A stretch of DNA of 11,836 nucleotides from an uncultured Collinsella sp. (GTDB lineage: Bacteria; Actinomycetota; Coriobacteriia; Coriobacteriales; Coriobacteriaceae): assembly GCA_900552155.1 (NCBI GenBank), contig URYU01000047.1, positions 1-11,836 on the forward strand, in the 5' to 3' direction. Positions 1 to 7,317 of the stretch are shown one piece after another. A program made the translations under genes and the position numbers. Numbering within the stretch: the stretch's first letter is position 1; every line of letters starts with the position of its first letter. The notes beneath the pieces are model-generated. The model saw only the letters and a program-made list of their open reading frames with translations, searched no databases and was not told where the DNA came from.

Positions 1-411
1 CCTCAGGGCGTGCTCGAGGGCGCCATTCCTCTAGCCATTGCCAATGCCGGCATTCGATCTGCGTTGGGACAGCTCTTTACTTGGAAACTTATCGTTCTCA
101 TTGCCGTGGTGCTGCTGAGCGTTTTGTTCTATCGCCCCTTCTGCAAATGGATTTGCCCGCTCGGCGCATTCTATGCGCTCATGAATAAGGTATCCCTACT
201 GGGAATCCGGGTCGATGCATGCAAATGCGTCTCGTGCGGCAAGTGTTCAAGGGTTTGTCAGATGGACGTTGATGTGGTCCGCGCGCCCAATCATGCCGAA
301 TGTATCCGGTGCGGAAAGTGCATCGGGGCCTGTCCTGTCGATGCCATCAGCTATCGCTATGGCCTGGATGTGTCGGCGGAAAAGCTTCCCTTGACCGCCG
401 ATAAAAAGTAA
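1..411 (+). CDS. NapH-like membrane polyferredoxin (4Fe-4S binding protein), 3' part
   Basis: The gene is cut by the window edge: the frame is open from base 1 and ends at TAA 409-411, giving 136 visible codons. A hydrophobic segment (roughly codons 22-40) is followed by CKWICPLGA, the CxxxCP motif after the last membrane helix in NapH/NosR/CcoG-type proteins. Two ferredoxin motifs follow: CVSCGKCSRVC, then CIRCGKCIGACP. All eight cysteines for two 4Fe-4S clusters are present, although the proline usual after the last Cys of the first motif is Gln. The family moves electrons across or along the membrane between quinol or ferredoxin and a partner. A TlpA-like lipoprotein starts 29 bases downstream, so a role in supplying electrons to an extracytoplasmic thiol reductase is a reasonable inference. 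The true start lies upstream; GTG at 10 is only an internal codon. Exact function is unassigned. Confidence 0.85.
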   Translation, partial: PQGVLEGAIPLAIANAGIRSALGQLFTWKLIVLIAVVLLSVLFYRPFCKWICPLGAFYALMNKVSLLGIRVDACKCVSCGKCSRVCQMDVDVVRAPNHAECIRCGKCIGACPVDAISYRYGLDVSAEKLPLTADKK

Positions 412-440
412 ACAAGCTTCGACAAAACGGAGGAATGACT

Positions 441-1412
441 ATGAAGCTTTCTAAGATTGCGGCCCTGTTTATGGTGCCGGTGCTGGCCTTGTGTCTTGTG
501 GCATGTTCGGCACCCGGTGGCAATGCGAGCGAATCTGCGGGCTCCGATCCTAAGATCGCAGAACTCACTGCGCAGAAGCCGACCAATGCCGACGAGGCCG
601 CCGAGCTGTATGCGAAGCTCATGCAGAAGGAGAACGAGATCTTATCGAGTGATAACGCGCTGTGGGAAAAGGTATTCAATGCGGCAAATAAAGACTCGGC
701 AATGATTGAGAACGGCAGCAATTACGGCGATTTCCTGCTCAAGACCATCGACGGCGCCAAGGATGAGTTTACGGCGGATGAGCTTAAGACGCTCAAGGCC
801 GGTGCACAGCAGATCAAGGAGATCGAGGACAAGCTCGAGAGCCTGGAGAAGGAGTTCCCCGGCTGTGGAAGCACGCCGAGTGCAGGCGAGAGCGTCGACG
901 CTGCGGCCGCTGGCATGACGGCTGGTGCCGATGCTTCGAGCGAGGCGACGAAGTTCCCCAGCTTTACGGGCAAGGACCTGGATGGCAACGACGTGAACAG
1001 CGACGAGCTGTTCTCTAAGAACAAGGTCACCGTCATGAACTTCTGGTTCACTACTTGCAAGCCGTGTGTGGGTGAGTTGGGCGACCTTGAGGACCTGAAT
1101 AAGGAGCTTGCCAAGAAGGGCGGCCAGGTCGTGGGTGTCAATTCCTTTACGCTCGATGGCAACAAGGGCGAGATTGCAGATGCCAAGGACGTGCTGAGCA
1201 AGAAGGGCGTGACGTATAAGAACATCTGGTTCAAGTCGGATAGCGAAGCCGGTAAGTTTACGTCAAATTTGTTCTCGTTCCCGACGACGTATGTCATCGA
1301 TCAGAATGGCAACATCGTAGGGGATCCAATCGTGGGATCCAGCAGCTCCGCCGAGCAGCGCGCGGCACTCGACAAGCTTATCGACCAGGCGATTGCGAAT
1401 AGCGAGCAGTAA
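441..1412 (+). CDS. TlpA/ResA-type thioredoxin-fold lipoprotein
   Basis: This 323-residue protein is predicted to be an extracytoplasmic lipoprotein thiol-disulfide oxidoreductase. Residues 1-22 form a lipoprotein signal (basic start, hydrophobic core, lipobox LVAC with Cys22). A Ser/Gly/Glu-rich and helical region of about 130 residues precedes the redoxin domain, which begins near residue 165 (FPSFTGKDLDG). The active site is WFTTCKPC (Cys206, Cys209), and FPTTY supplies the cis-proline (Pro281). The long helical insert between lipid anchor and redoxin domain is not part of the minimal TlpA fold. ATG at 441 is preferred over ATG at 435 because GGAGG at 429-433 is 7 bases from 441 but only 1 base from 435. 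It is probably cotranscribed with the polyferredoxin gene upstream, which could supply its electrons (inference). A strong terminator follows about 80 bases after the stop. Confidence 0.88.
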   Translation: MKLSKIAALFMVPVLALCLVACSAPGGNASESAGSDPKIAELTAQKPTNADEAAELYAKLMQKENEILSSDNALWEKVFNAANKDSAMIENGSNYGDFLLKTIDGAKDEFTADELKTLKAGAQQIKEIEDKLESLEKEFPGCGSTPSAGESVDAAAAGMTAGADASSEATKFPSFTGKDLDGNDVNSDELFSKNKVTVMNFWFTTCKPCVGELGDLEDLNKELAKKGGQVVGVNSFTLDGNKGEIADAKDVLSKKGVTYKNIWFKSDSEAGKFTSNLFSFPTTYVIDQNGNIVGDPIVGSSSSAEQRAALDKLIDQAIANSEQ

Positions 1413-1491
1413 ACAACGCGTAAAGCATAGCGAGGATCGTGCACCGCTGTGCGAAGTAGTCCACTACCTTTCAAGATAAGCTCCACCATAT

Positions 1492-1519
1492 AGAGGTCCC
1501 GCTTGGGACCTCTTCTTTT
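1492..1519 (+). terminator. Intrinsic terminator after the redox lipoprotein gene
   Basis: A perfect 9-bp stem (AGAGGTCCC at 1492-1500 with GGGACCTCT at 1505-1513) has a 4-base GCTT loop and is followed by a T-rich run (TCTTTT). It closes the polyferredoxin-lipoprotein operon. Confidence 0.88.
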
Positions 1520-1633
1520 GGGCGCCATCCCGTTCGTTTTTTGATGCGGTTCCCTACATTCCTCACTGGTGCCGGCAAAAAATGGGGATAGAGTAAGACA
1601 AACGCGTCGAATACGAACGGCGGAGGAGAGCGG

Positions 1634-4600
1634 GTGAACGTGCCCGCGCAGGAGAGGTTGCCGTCCATGCTGGAGCTCAAAGGTATTTGCAAAAGGTACG
1701 TTACGCAGTCGTTTACGCAGGTGGCGCTCGACAGCGTGAGCCTGTCTTTTCGCGATAACGAGTTCGTGGCCATTCTGGGACCTTCGGGGTCGGGCAAAAC
1801 TACGATGCTCAACGTTATCGGTGGGCTCGATCATTTCGATTCTGGCGACCTGCTCATCGATGGCATATCGACCAAGGACTTTCACGATCGCGATTGGGAT
1901 GCCTACCGCAATAACCGCATCGGCTTTGTGTTCCAAAGCTATAACCTCATTCCGCATCAGACCATCTAGGAAAACGTTGAGCTAGCGCTCACGCTCACGG
2001 GCGTGGGGCATGCTGAGCGCCGCCAGCGTGCGCGCGAGGCGCTCGAGGCGGTTGGCTTAGGCGAGCACGTTAACAAGCGCCCGAGCCAGCTTTCAGGTGG
2101 ACAGATGCAGCGCGTGGCGATTGCCCGTGCCCTGATCAACGACCCCGAGATCGTGCTGGCAGACGAGCCGACCGGCGCCTTGGACTCTACGACGTCCGTG
2201 CAGGTCATGGACTTGCTCAAGGACGTTGCACGCGACCGTCTGGTTATTATGGTCACGCACAATCCTGAGCTGGCGTACCAGTACGCCACGCGCATCGTCA
2301 ACCTGGCGGACGGCAAGATCACCGACGATTCCGATCCTTTCGATGTCGCTGACGCCACGCGCCGCGAGGCTAAGCCTACGCGCAAAACCTCGATGAGCTT
2401 TGTGACGGCGCTGGGGCTTTCTGCCCGAAACCTCATGACCAAGAAGGGCCGCACGGCCATGACGGCCTTTGCAGGCTCGATTGGCATTATCGGTATCGCG
2501 GCGATTCTGGCGCTGTCCAACGGCGTAAACGGCTACATCAAAAAGGTCGAGGAGGACACGCTCTCGAGCTACCCGCTTACGATCTCCAAGCAGGACTACG
2601 ACCTGTCGTCCATGATGGGCGGGCAGGGGACTGCGGATGATGACTCGCCTGAAAACGTGGATTCGTCCGACGACAGTGCCGGCGGCAAGGCTAAGGGAAC
2701 CGATAAGATTCCTGTGGTCACGGCCGTAAAGGATATGTTTGCGAGCGTTAAGTCCAACGACATGACGAGCTTTAAGGCATGGCTTGACGACGGCGGCGAC
2801 GGTATCGACAAAGAGGTCAACGCCATCCAGTACGGCTACGGTGTGACGCCGGTTGTCTATCGTGCGGGTAAGGGTGACGAGAAACCCGTTCGGCTTGTTC
2901 CCAACGCCATGACCGAGGCCATGAGCGGAGGCGCGAGCTCGGCGGCAACGGTGAGCATGGAATCCATGGGAACCTCGGTCTTTAACGAGATGATTGAAGA
3001 CCAGGGCCTGCTCGACAGCCAGTACGATGTCGTCGCCGGTCATTGGCCCACGTCTGCCAACGAAGCCGTGATGGTGCTTTCGAGCCGTGGCACGGTGGGC
3101 GACTATACGCTCTACAGCATCGGCGCGCTGGATATCAATGAGCTCAACGATCTGGTAAACAGCGCTATGACGGCTGACGGTGGGGTCGAAACGCCCGAGA
3201 CCGGCACCGACTTTACCTACGATGATGCGTTGTCCACGACGTTTAAGGTGTTGTCGCCGGCCGATGCCTATCGCAAAAACGAAGAGACCGGCATGTGGAC
3301 TGACATGTCTGACGACGCCGACTTTATGGCAGCCAAGGTCGCCGACGGTATCGACATGCACATTGTGGGCGTGGTGCGACCCAACGAGACGGCCAACGCG
3401 AGCGCGTTGTCCCCGGGCATTGCCTATACGCATGCGCTGACTCGCCAGCTTATGGAGCGCGCTGCCGATTCGCAGATTGTGCAGGAACAACTCGCCCACC
3501 CCGAGACGGATGTCTTTACGGGCAAAACCTTCGACGAACTGCAGGGCGAGGCCAAGCAAGGCGTGGATCTGGGCAGCATGTTCAGCGTGGACGAGACGGC
3601 ACTTAAGAGCGCGTTTTCGTTCGATACATCTGCGCTCTCGGGTGCAGCCGGCGGTATGGACCTTTCTGGCATCGATCTGTCGGGGCTGGACATTGACCTT
3701 TCGGGCGTTGGCAAGGACATCGACTTCAGCGACATCATGGCAAAAGCGCCAACCCCAGATTTCTCGGGTATCTTTGACGGTCTGGAGCTCACGCCCGAGC
3801 AAATGCAGCAGGTGGGAACACTAGCCAACCAGCTGTTTGAGGGCTTTTTGCAGTCTGATCAGTTTGGGGCACTGTCACCCGAAGACTTTAAGGATGCGTC
3901 AAAGCTTGCTGCCGCATTCTCGACGTATCTTGAGAATGATGACACAGCCCAGCAAATCCTGGCCCAGCTCAAAGCGCTCGGCGGCGATGCCCTGGCCGAG
4001 CGCCTGCAACAGGCGATGACCGACTATGTGCAAAAGCAGCTGGCTCCGTATCTGCAGCAGGCTATGGATCAGGTGATGAAGGCAATCAGCGAGCAGGTAG
4101 CGTCGACGGTATCGTCCCAGCTCAAGGCGGGCGCAGCGGGGCTTATGGACCAGATGGCGACGCAGATGTCATCGAGTTTTGCCAACCTGGCGAGCGCTAT
4201 GCGTGTGGATGCGAGCGCCTTTGCCAATGCTATTCACTTCAACATGGACGCCGAGGATCTGAGTTCGCTCATGATGAGTTACGCCAAGGCGTCGAAGCTC
4301 ACCTACGACAACAATCTGACCACGTTGGGCTATGCGGATGAGGCGGACCCCATCTCGGTCAAGATTTTCCCGCGCGACTTTGAGGCCAAGGAGCGCGTAC
4401 TCGACCATATCGATGCCTACAACAAGCAGGTCAAAGCCGCTGGCCACGATGATCGGGCAATTTCGTACACCGACTACATGGGCATCATCATGGGTTCGGT
4501 GACCGACATCGTGAACACCATCAGCTTGGTGCTCATCGCGTTCGTGAGCATCAGCCTGGTCGTGAGCTCCATCATGATCGGCATCATCACCTACATCAGC

Positions 4601-4921
4601 GTACTGGAACGCAAAAAGGAGATTGGCATCCTGCGCGCGATCGGCGCGTCGAAGCGCAACGTGGCCAACGTATTCAATGCCGAGACCTTTATCGAGGGCC
4701 TCATCGCCGGCGTCTTTGCTGTTGTCGTCGGGGTGGCCGTGAGCTTCCCGGTCAATGCTTGGGCGCTTGCGGTCAAACAGGTCCCCAACCTAATGAGTCT
4801 GCCCGTGCAGGATGCGCTGGTGCTCATTGCAATTTCTGTGTTGCTGACGGTCGTTGCCGGCCTGCTGCCGGCCCGCAGCGCATCCAAAAAGGACCCCGTG
4901 GAAGCCCTGCGCTCTGAATAA
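1634..4921 (+). pseudogene. MacB-like ABC ATPase-FtsX permease fusion, interrupted by an in-frame amber codon
   Basis: Read through one TAG at 1967-1969, this is a single frame of about 1095 codons encoding an ATPase fused to its permease. Numbering from ATG 1667, Walker A GPSGSGKTT is at 38-46, the Q-loop Gln at 90, the amber at codon 101, LSGGQ at 142-146, Walker B LADEPTGALD with Asp166-Glu167, and the switch His at 198. A first membrane helix lies near 263-285, followed by an extracytoplasmic domain of about 650 residues with LSG-type repeats near 666-705 and Gln/Met-rich helices. Three more helices from about 942 to 1070 form the FtsX domain with ERKKEIGILRAIGAS. The family exports peptides or lipids, or transmits force. 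GTG 1634 has GGAGGAG 5 bases upstream; ATG 1667 has GGAGAGG at 9 bases and fits the usual family start. The amber separates Walker A from signature and Walker B, so neither piece can be a working ATPase. A single base change from TTG (Leu) would explain it; sequencing error or readthrough are alternatives. Confidence 0.75.
1967..1969 (+). other. In-frame TAG within the ABC ATPase domain
   Basis: The codon lies in ...PHQTI-TAG-ENVELAL..., where related ATPases have a leucine (QTILENV-like). Frame and homology continue on both sides with no indel. The next in-frame start-like codon (GTG 2003) has no visible ribosome binding site and lies after Walker A. Confidence 0.9.
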
Positions 4922-4955
4922 TGCGACAAAAGGGTTGTTCCTTTGTCACATTGAG
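4921..4955. repeat. TGTGACAAAGG hairpin repeat, copy 1
   Basis: ATGCGACAAAAGG (4921-4933) faces CCTTTGTCACAT (4940-4951) across a 6-base loop; one extra A and one mismatch break the symmetry. The flank TTGAG after the right arm is shared with copy 2 (11105-11142). It begins on the last base of the ABC stop codon. There is no T-run after it, so it is not a classical intrinsic terminator. It resembles a REP-type dispersed palindrome. Confidence 0.7.
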
Positions 4956-4978
4956 ACCCTTGCGAAATCGGGGTTTAA

Positions 4979-4992
4979 TTACCGTTCGGCAG
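4979..4992. promoter_or_regulatory. Candidate TetR-type operator A, upstream of MFS gene 1
   Basis: TTACCGTTCGGCAG matches the reverse complement of the perfect palindrome at 7222-7235 at 12 of 14 positions. It lies about 40 bases upstream of the candidate -35 box of the first MFS gene. It is probably bound by the TetR-family regulator encoded at 6515-7093 (inference). Confidence 0.55.
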
Positions 4993-5021
4993 GTTAAGAA
5001 CTCCCTCTCCCCGCTTAATGC

Positions 5022-5050
5022 TTGACGAAGAGTCCTCTGGTTTATATACC
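5022..5050 (+). promoter_or_regulatory. Candidate promoter of MFS gene 1
   Basis: TTGACG (5022-5027) is a good -35 box. The matching -10 is TATATA at 5043 (15-base spacer) or TATACC at 5045 (17-base spacer). The palindromic operator at 5043-5066 overlaps the -10 region, the classical geometry for repression. Confidence 0.55.
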
Positions 5051-5066
5051 TATCGGTAGGCATATA
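5043..5066. promoter_or_regulatory. Candidate TetR-type operator B on the MFS gene 1 promoter
   Basis: TATATACCTA (5043-5052) and TAGGCATATA (5057-5066) form an inverted repeat with one mismatch in ten around a TCGG centre. The internal 14 bases ATACCTATCGGTAG (5046-5059) match the operator at 7222-7235 at 11 of 14 positions. The similarity extends rightward as GG-C/T-ATA. Its position on the -10 box predicts repression of the transporter in the absence of ligand. Confidence 0.65.
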
Positions 5067-5096
5067 GGATGTATTGCCGATAGAAATGGAGCAACC

Positions 5097-6377
5097 ATGA
5101 CTCTCACCACACCAGCCAAAAAAGATTGTCTCCGTGAAAGCGGCGCATTTGCTTGGGTCGTCGTTATTGCGCTCGGCTTAATGTCCGCCGGAACAACTGG
5201 CACATATAGCATTATTGCCGGCTCATTCGTTGCTCCAGTATGTGAAGATCTGGGCTTTGACTACACTTCTTTTTCTTTCTATTTCACCGCGATTCTTCTT
5301 GGCCTTGCGCTTGGGCTTCCGCTTTTGAGTCGCTTCATTCCAAAAGTAATCGGCAAACCATGGCATATTTGCATTGAACTCGTCCTTATTGCTGCCGGCG
5401 CCGCAATGGCGTTCTACACCGAGGTCTGGATGTTCACCGTCTCCGCCGCAGTGATCGGCATCTGCTTTTCGTTTACAACGGGCGTCTGCATGTCCGATGT
5501 CATTGACCAATGGTTCAGCAAATCGTCCGGTCTTGCCATCGGCCTCGCTTGGGGCGTTAATTCTCTCTGCACGCTGTTATTGAGTCCTGTCGTTACGCTG
5601 GTCATCGAGCAGCAAGGCTGGCGTACGGGATACATCGTGCTTGCGGCCGTTTCTGCAGCTATGATTTTGCCTGCAAGCGCATTTATCATTCGCCTTAACC
5701 CCTCTGATCGCAACATGCTTCCGTACGGAGAGACCGCCTCCGAAACCCATGAGAGCTGCAGCGCCGATGAGCAGGAAGATGTCCTTTCGGGCATGGCACT
5801 CCGCGATGCCGCGAAAACGCCGTCTTTTATTCTCTGTGCCCTTTTGCTTTGCGTGGCGCAGCTCACCTGCTGCATGAACCAGCTGTTTCCAACCTATGCA
5901 AGCGAGGTCGGTTTCAATCCTATCGTAGGAAGCTTAATGGTCTCGGCAGCTTCACTCTCCGATATCTTCCTAAATCCCTTCGTGGGCAAAACATGTGACA
6001 AGCTTGGCGCTATTAAAGCAACGGTCGCATGGACAGGTGTCAGCATTCTTTCATTCCTGCTTCTTATCATTGGCGGAAGCAATGAGACCGTTTCCATCAT
6101 TGCAGCTGGTGTAAACGATGTCATGTTCGCCATCGTTGGAACCGCAATGCTGATGCTTCTCCTCTCGCTTTTTGGATCACGCGATTTTGGAAGGATCTAT
6201 TCGATCGTTTGCTCAGCGGGCTATGTCGTCGGTGCTTTTGGAATGCCGGTCATGATGAAGGTTTACGGCATGGCAGGGTCATTCCAGGGAGTATTTATCT
6301 TCTGCATTGCCTGCAACCTTATGATTGCTGCGTTTGCTATCGTTTCCGGCTTTCTAAGTAAGGCTGCTGAAAAGTAA
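5097..6377 (+). CDS. MFS transporter 1 (paralog of the transporter at 9755-11020)
   Basis: This 426-residue integral membrane protein has about twelve hydrophobic segments in two halves and a charged central loop near residues 200-240 (MLPYGE to DEQEDV). A D-K-x-G loop (CDKLGA) in the second half is typical of the major facilitator superfamily. The overall look is that of small-organic-acid MFS carriers (oxalate/formate or monocarboxylate type), but the substrate cannot be read from sequence. It is closely similar along its length to the second MFS protein, sharing blocks such as ALGLMSAGTTG, FYTEVWMF, MSDVIDQWF, LTCCMNQLFPTYASEVGF and GAFGMPVMMKVYG/E. ATG 5097 is chosen because ATGGAG (5087-5091) precedes it at 5 bases; a TTG frame extension to 5022 would run through promoter and operator. 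It ends in its own terminator, convergent with tetR. Two operator-like sites upstream suggest control by that regulator. Codon choice looks more A/T-tolerant than in the downstream operon. Confidence 0.9.
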   Translation: MTLTTPAKKDCLRESGAFAWVVVIALGLMSAGTTGTYSIIAGSFVAPVCEDLGFDYTSFSFYFTAILLGLALGLPLLSRFIPKVIGKPWHICIELVLIAAGAAMAFYTEVWMFTVSAAVIGICFSFTTGVCMSDVIDQWFSKSSGLAIGLAWGVNSLCTLLLSPVVTLVIEQQGWRTGYIVLAAVSAAMILPASAFIIRLNPSDRNMLPYGETASETHESCSADEQEDVLSGMALRDAAKTPSFILCALLLCVAQLTCCMNQLFPTYASEVGFNPIVGSLMVSAASLSDIFLNPFVGKTCDKLGAIKATVAWTGVSILSFLLLIIGGSNETVSIIAAGVNDVMFAIVGTAMLMLLLSLFGSRDFGRIYSIVCSAGYVVGAFGMPVMMKVYGMAGSFQGVFIFCIACNLMIAAFAIVSGFLSKAAEK

Positions 6378-6411
6378 TAAGCGCCGATTGCATCGGCATA
6401 GATTGCCACGC

Positions 6412-6455
6412 AACAGGGGTCGACTCCAAGCCAGACTGGAGTCGGCCCCTGTTTT
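6412..6455 (+). terminator. Intrinsic terminator after MFS gene 1
   Basis: A 15-bp stem (CAGGGGTCGACTCCA at 6414-6428 with TGGAGTCGGCCCCTG at 6437-6451, one G-U pair) has an 8-base loop and is followed by TTTTCGTTTT. On the minus strand no good T-run follows, so it serves mainly the plus-strand gene, though the strong stem may also slow tetR readthrough. Confidence 0.9.
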
Positions 6456-6514
6456 CGTTTTAAAGGTTGCCCGCAGACACCGTGGGTGCCAACATGCGTT
6501 TCAGCTTGGCTGGT

Positions 6515-7093
6515 CTATTTGAATATAAGCTCGACTATTCCCGCCCAAACCGCTTTTTCATCAATATCCTCACCTTGAGCGACCGTATTGCTCGCTCCCT
6601 CCAGAACGGTATATAGAATTTGTACGTAGAGCATCACGTCGGCGCTATCGGAAAACGCGCCAATCTCTACACCATGAAGAAGGATGTCTTTAAGCGCATC
6701 CATGGTTCGTTTGGTCGCCGTCGCTTGACGTTCCTGAACTGCAGGAATTCGATTTGATTGAACGCTAACCTCGGCCAGCACGCGCCGGCGCTTTTCATCG
6801 CTTCGATAGCCACCTATAACTGAATTGCCGAGCTCGATAAGCGCGGCCTTGAACCCGTCCCCATCGACTATTAGCGAGTAGTCGCGCTGATAGTCGATGG
6901 TCGGAAACATGCTGTCCAAGAGCGTAGTGAAAATCTCCTCTTTAGAGGGAAAGTAGTAGTACACCGACGGCTTGGATATACCGACAAGGTCGCAAATCTT
7001 TCCGATAGACGCTTTGTCATAACCGACTTCTGCCACAAGATCGTACATTGCGTCCAATATTTTTTTTCTTGTGCTCACGCTGCATTTCTCCAT
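6515..7093 (-). CDS. TetR/AcrR-family transcriptional regulator
   Basis: This 192-residue protein has an N-terminal TetR DNA-binding domain. Helix-turn-helix residues run from about 28 to 48 (IGKICDLVGISKPSVYYYF), followed by the usual PSKEEIF linker into helix 4. The C-terminal ligand/dimer domain (about 60-192) is not recognisable as any named subgroup. It starts at the ATG read from 7093 to 7091, with GGAAG about 9 bases upstream on the minus strand. It is divergent from the deiminase operon and convergent with MFS gene 1. Operator-like palindromes occur in both regions it faces (7171-7186 and 7222-7235) and upstream of MFS gene 1, so it most likely represses the transporter, the operon and itself, and is released by the substrate or a product. 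That assignment is inference from site similarity and position. Confidence 0.9.
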   Translation of the reverse strand: MEKCSVSTRKKILDAMYDLVAEVGYDKASIGKICDLVGISKPSVYYYFPSKEEIFTTLLDSMFPTIDYQRDYSLIVDGDGFKAALIELGNSVIGGYRSDEKRRRVLAEVSVQSNRIPAVQERQATATKRTMDALKDILLHGVEIGAFSDSADVMLYVQILYTVLEGASNTVAQGEDIDEKAVWAGIVELIFK

Positions 7094-7170
7094 TGCAAAT
7101 CACTTCCGCACTACCAACATTATTAAGGATGGCAACGGAACATCAATTCGTGTCCAAACATGACCACTAT

Positions 7171-7186
7171 ATACGGTGAACGGTAT
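7171..7186. promoter_or_regulatory. Candidate TetR-type operator D, tetR side of the divergent region
   Basis: ATACGGTGAACGGTAT is an imperfect palindrome (6 of 8 pairs match). GAACGGTATGTATC (7178-7191) matches the corresponding stretch beside the 7222-7235 operator at 12 of 14 positions. A TATAGT -10-like box on the minus strand (7171 to 7166) abuts it, which would suit tetR autoregulation. It is weaker than the other sites. Confidence 0.4.
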
Positions 7187-7221
7187 GTATCAGTAGGCGA
7201 GCGGAAAACATTCAAAACCAT

Positions 7222-7235
7222 CTACCGAACGGTAG
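7222..7235. promoter_or_regulatory. Candidate TetR-type operator C in the tetR/deiminase divergent region
   Basis: CTACCGAACGGTAG is a palindrome with perfect 6-bp arms around an AA centre. It is the best-formed of four related sites near these genes and lies 82 bases upstream of the deiminase start. It is immediately followed by a second perfect palindrome at 7237-7251. Confidence 0.7.
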
Positions 7236-7236
7236 G

Positions 7237-7251
7237 TATAGTAGTACTATA
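7237..7251. promoter_or_regulatory. Palindrome with -10-like arms on both strands
   Basis: TATAGTAGTACTATA is a perfect 7-bp inverted repeat around one G. Each arm reads TATAGT outward on one strand, resembling a -10 box for either direction. No convincing -35 box is seen at 16-18 bases for either, so promoter identity is uncertain. Confidence 0.4.
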
Positions 7252-7317
7252 GCAGGTGAAACCCCGCTATTGTCGCGGCCGGACAGCATCGCGGGAAACC
7301 CGACGGAAGGACCAACC

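Noticed and set aside
2003..2005. GTG 2003 as a restart for a separate ABC permease gene
   Set aside because: There is no ribosome binding site and the product would start in mid-ATPase domain after Walker A; it is better read as the rest of an interrupted gene.
2093..3802. A 569-codon open frame on the minus strand opposite the ABC permease
   Set aside because: It is antisense to a recognisable ABC transporter; its peptide is Arg/His/Val-rich with no family resemblance. It is explained by codon bias on the other strand.
5022..5096. An N-terminal extension of MFS protein 1 from TTG 5022
   Set aside because: This stretch holds the candidate promoter and operator, and ATG 5097 has its own ribosome binding site and matches the paralog's N-terminus.
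6383..6397. A small palindrome GCCGAT-TGC-ATCGGC just after the MFS gene 1 stop
   Set aside because: The stem is only 6 bp without a T-run and does not match the operator motif; the strong terminator 20 bases on explains the region.
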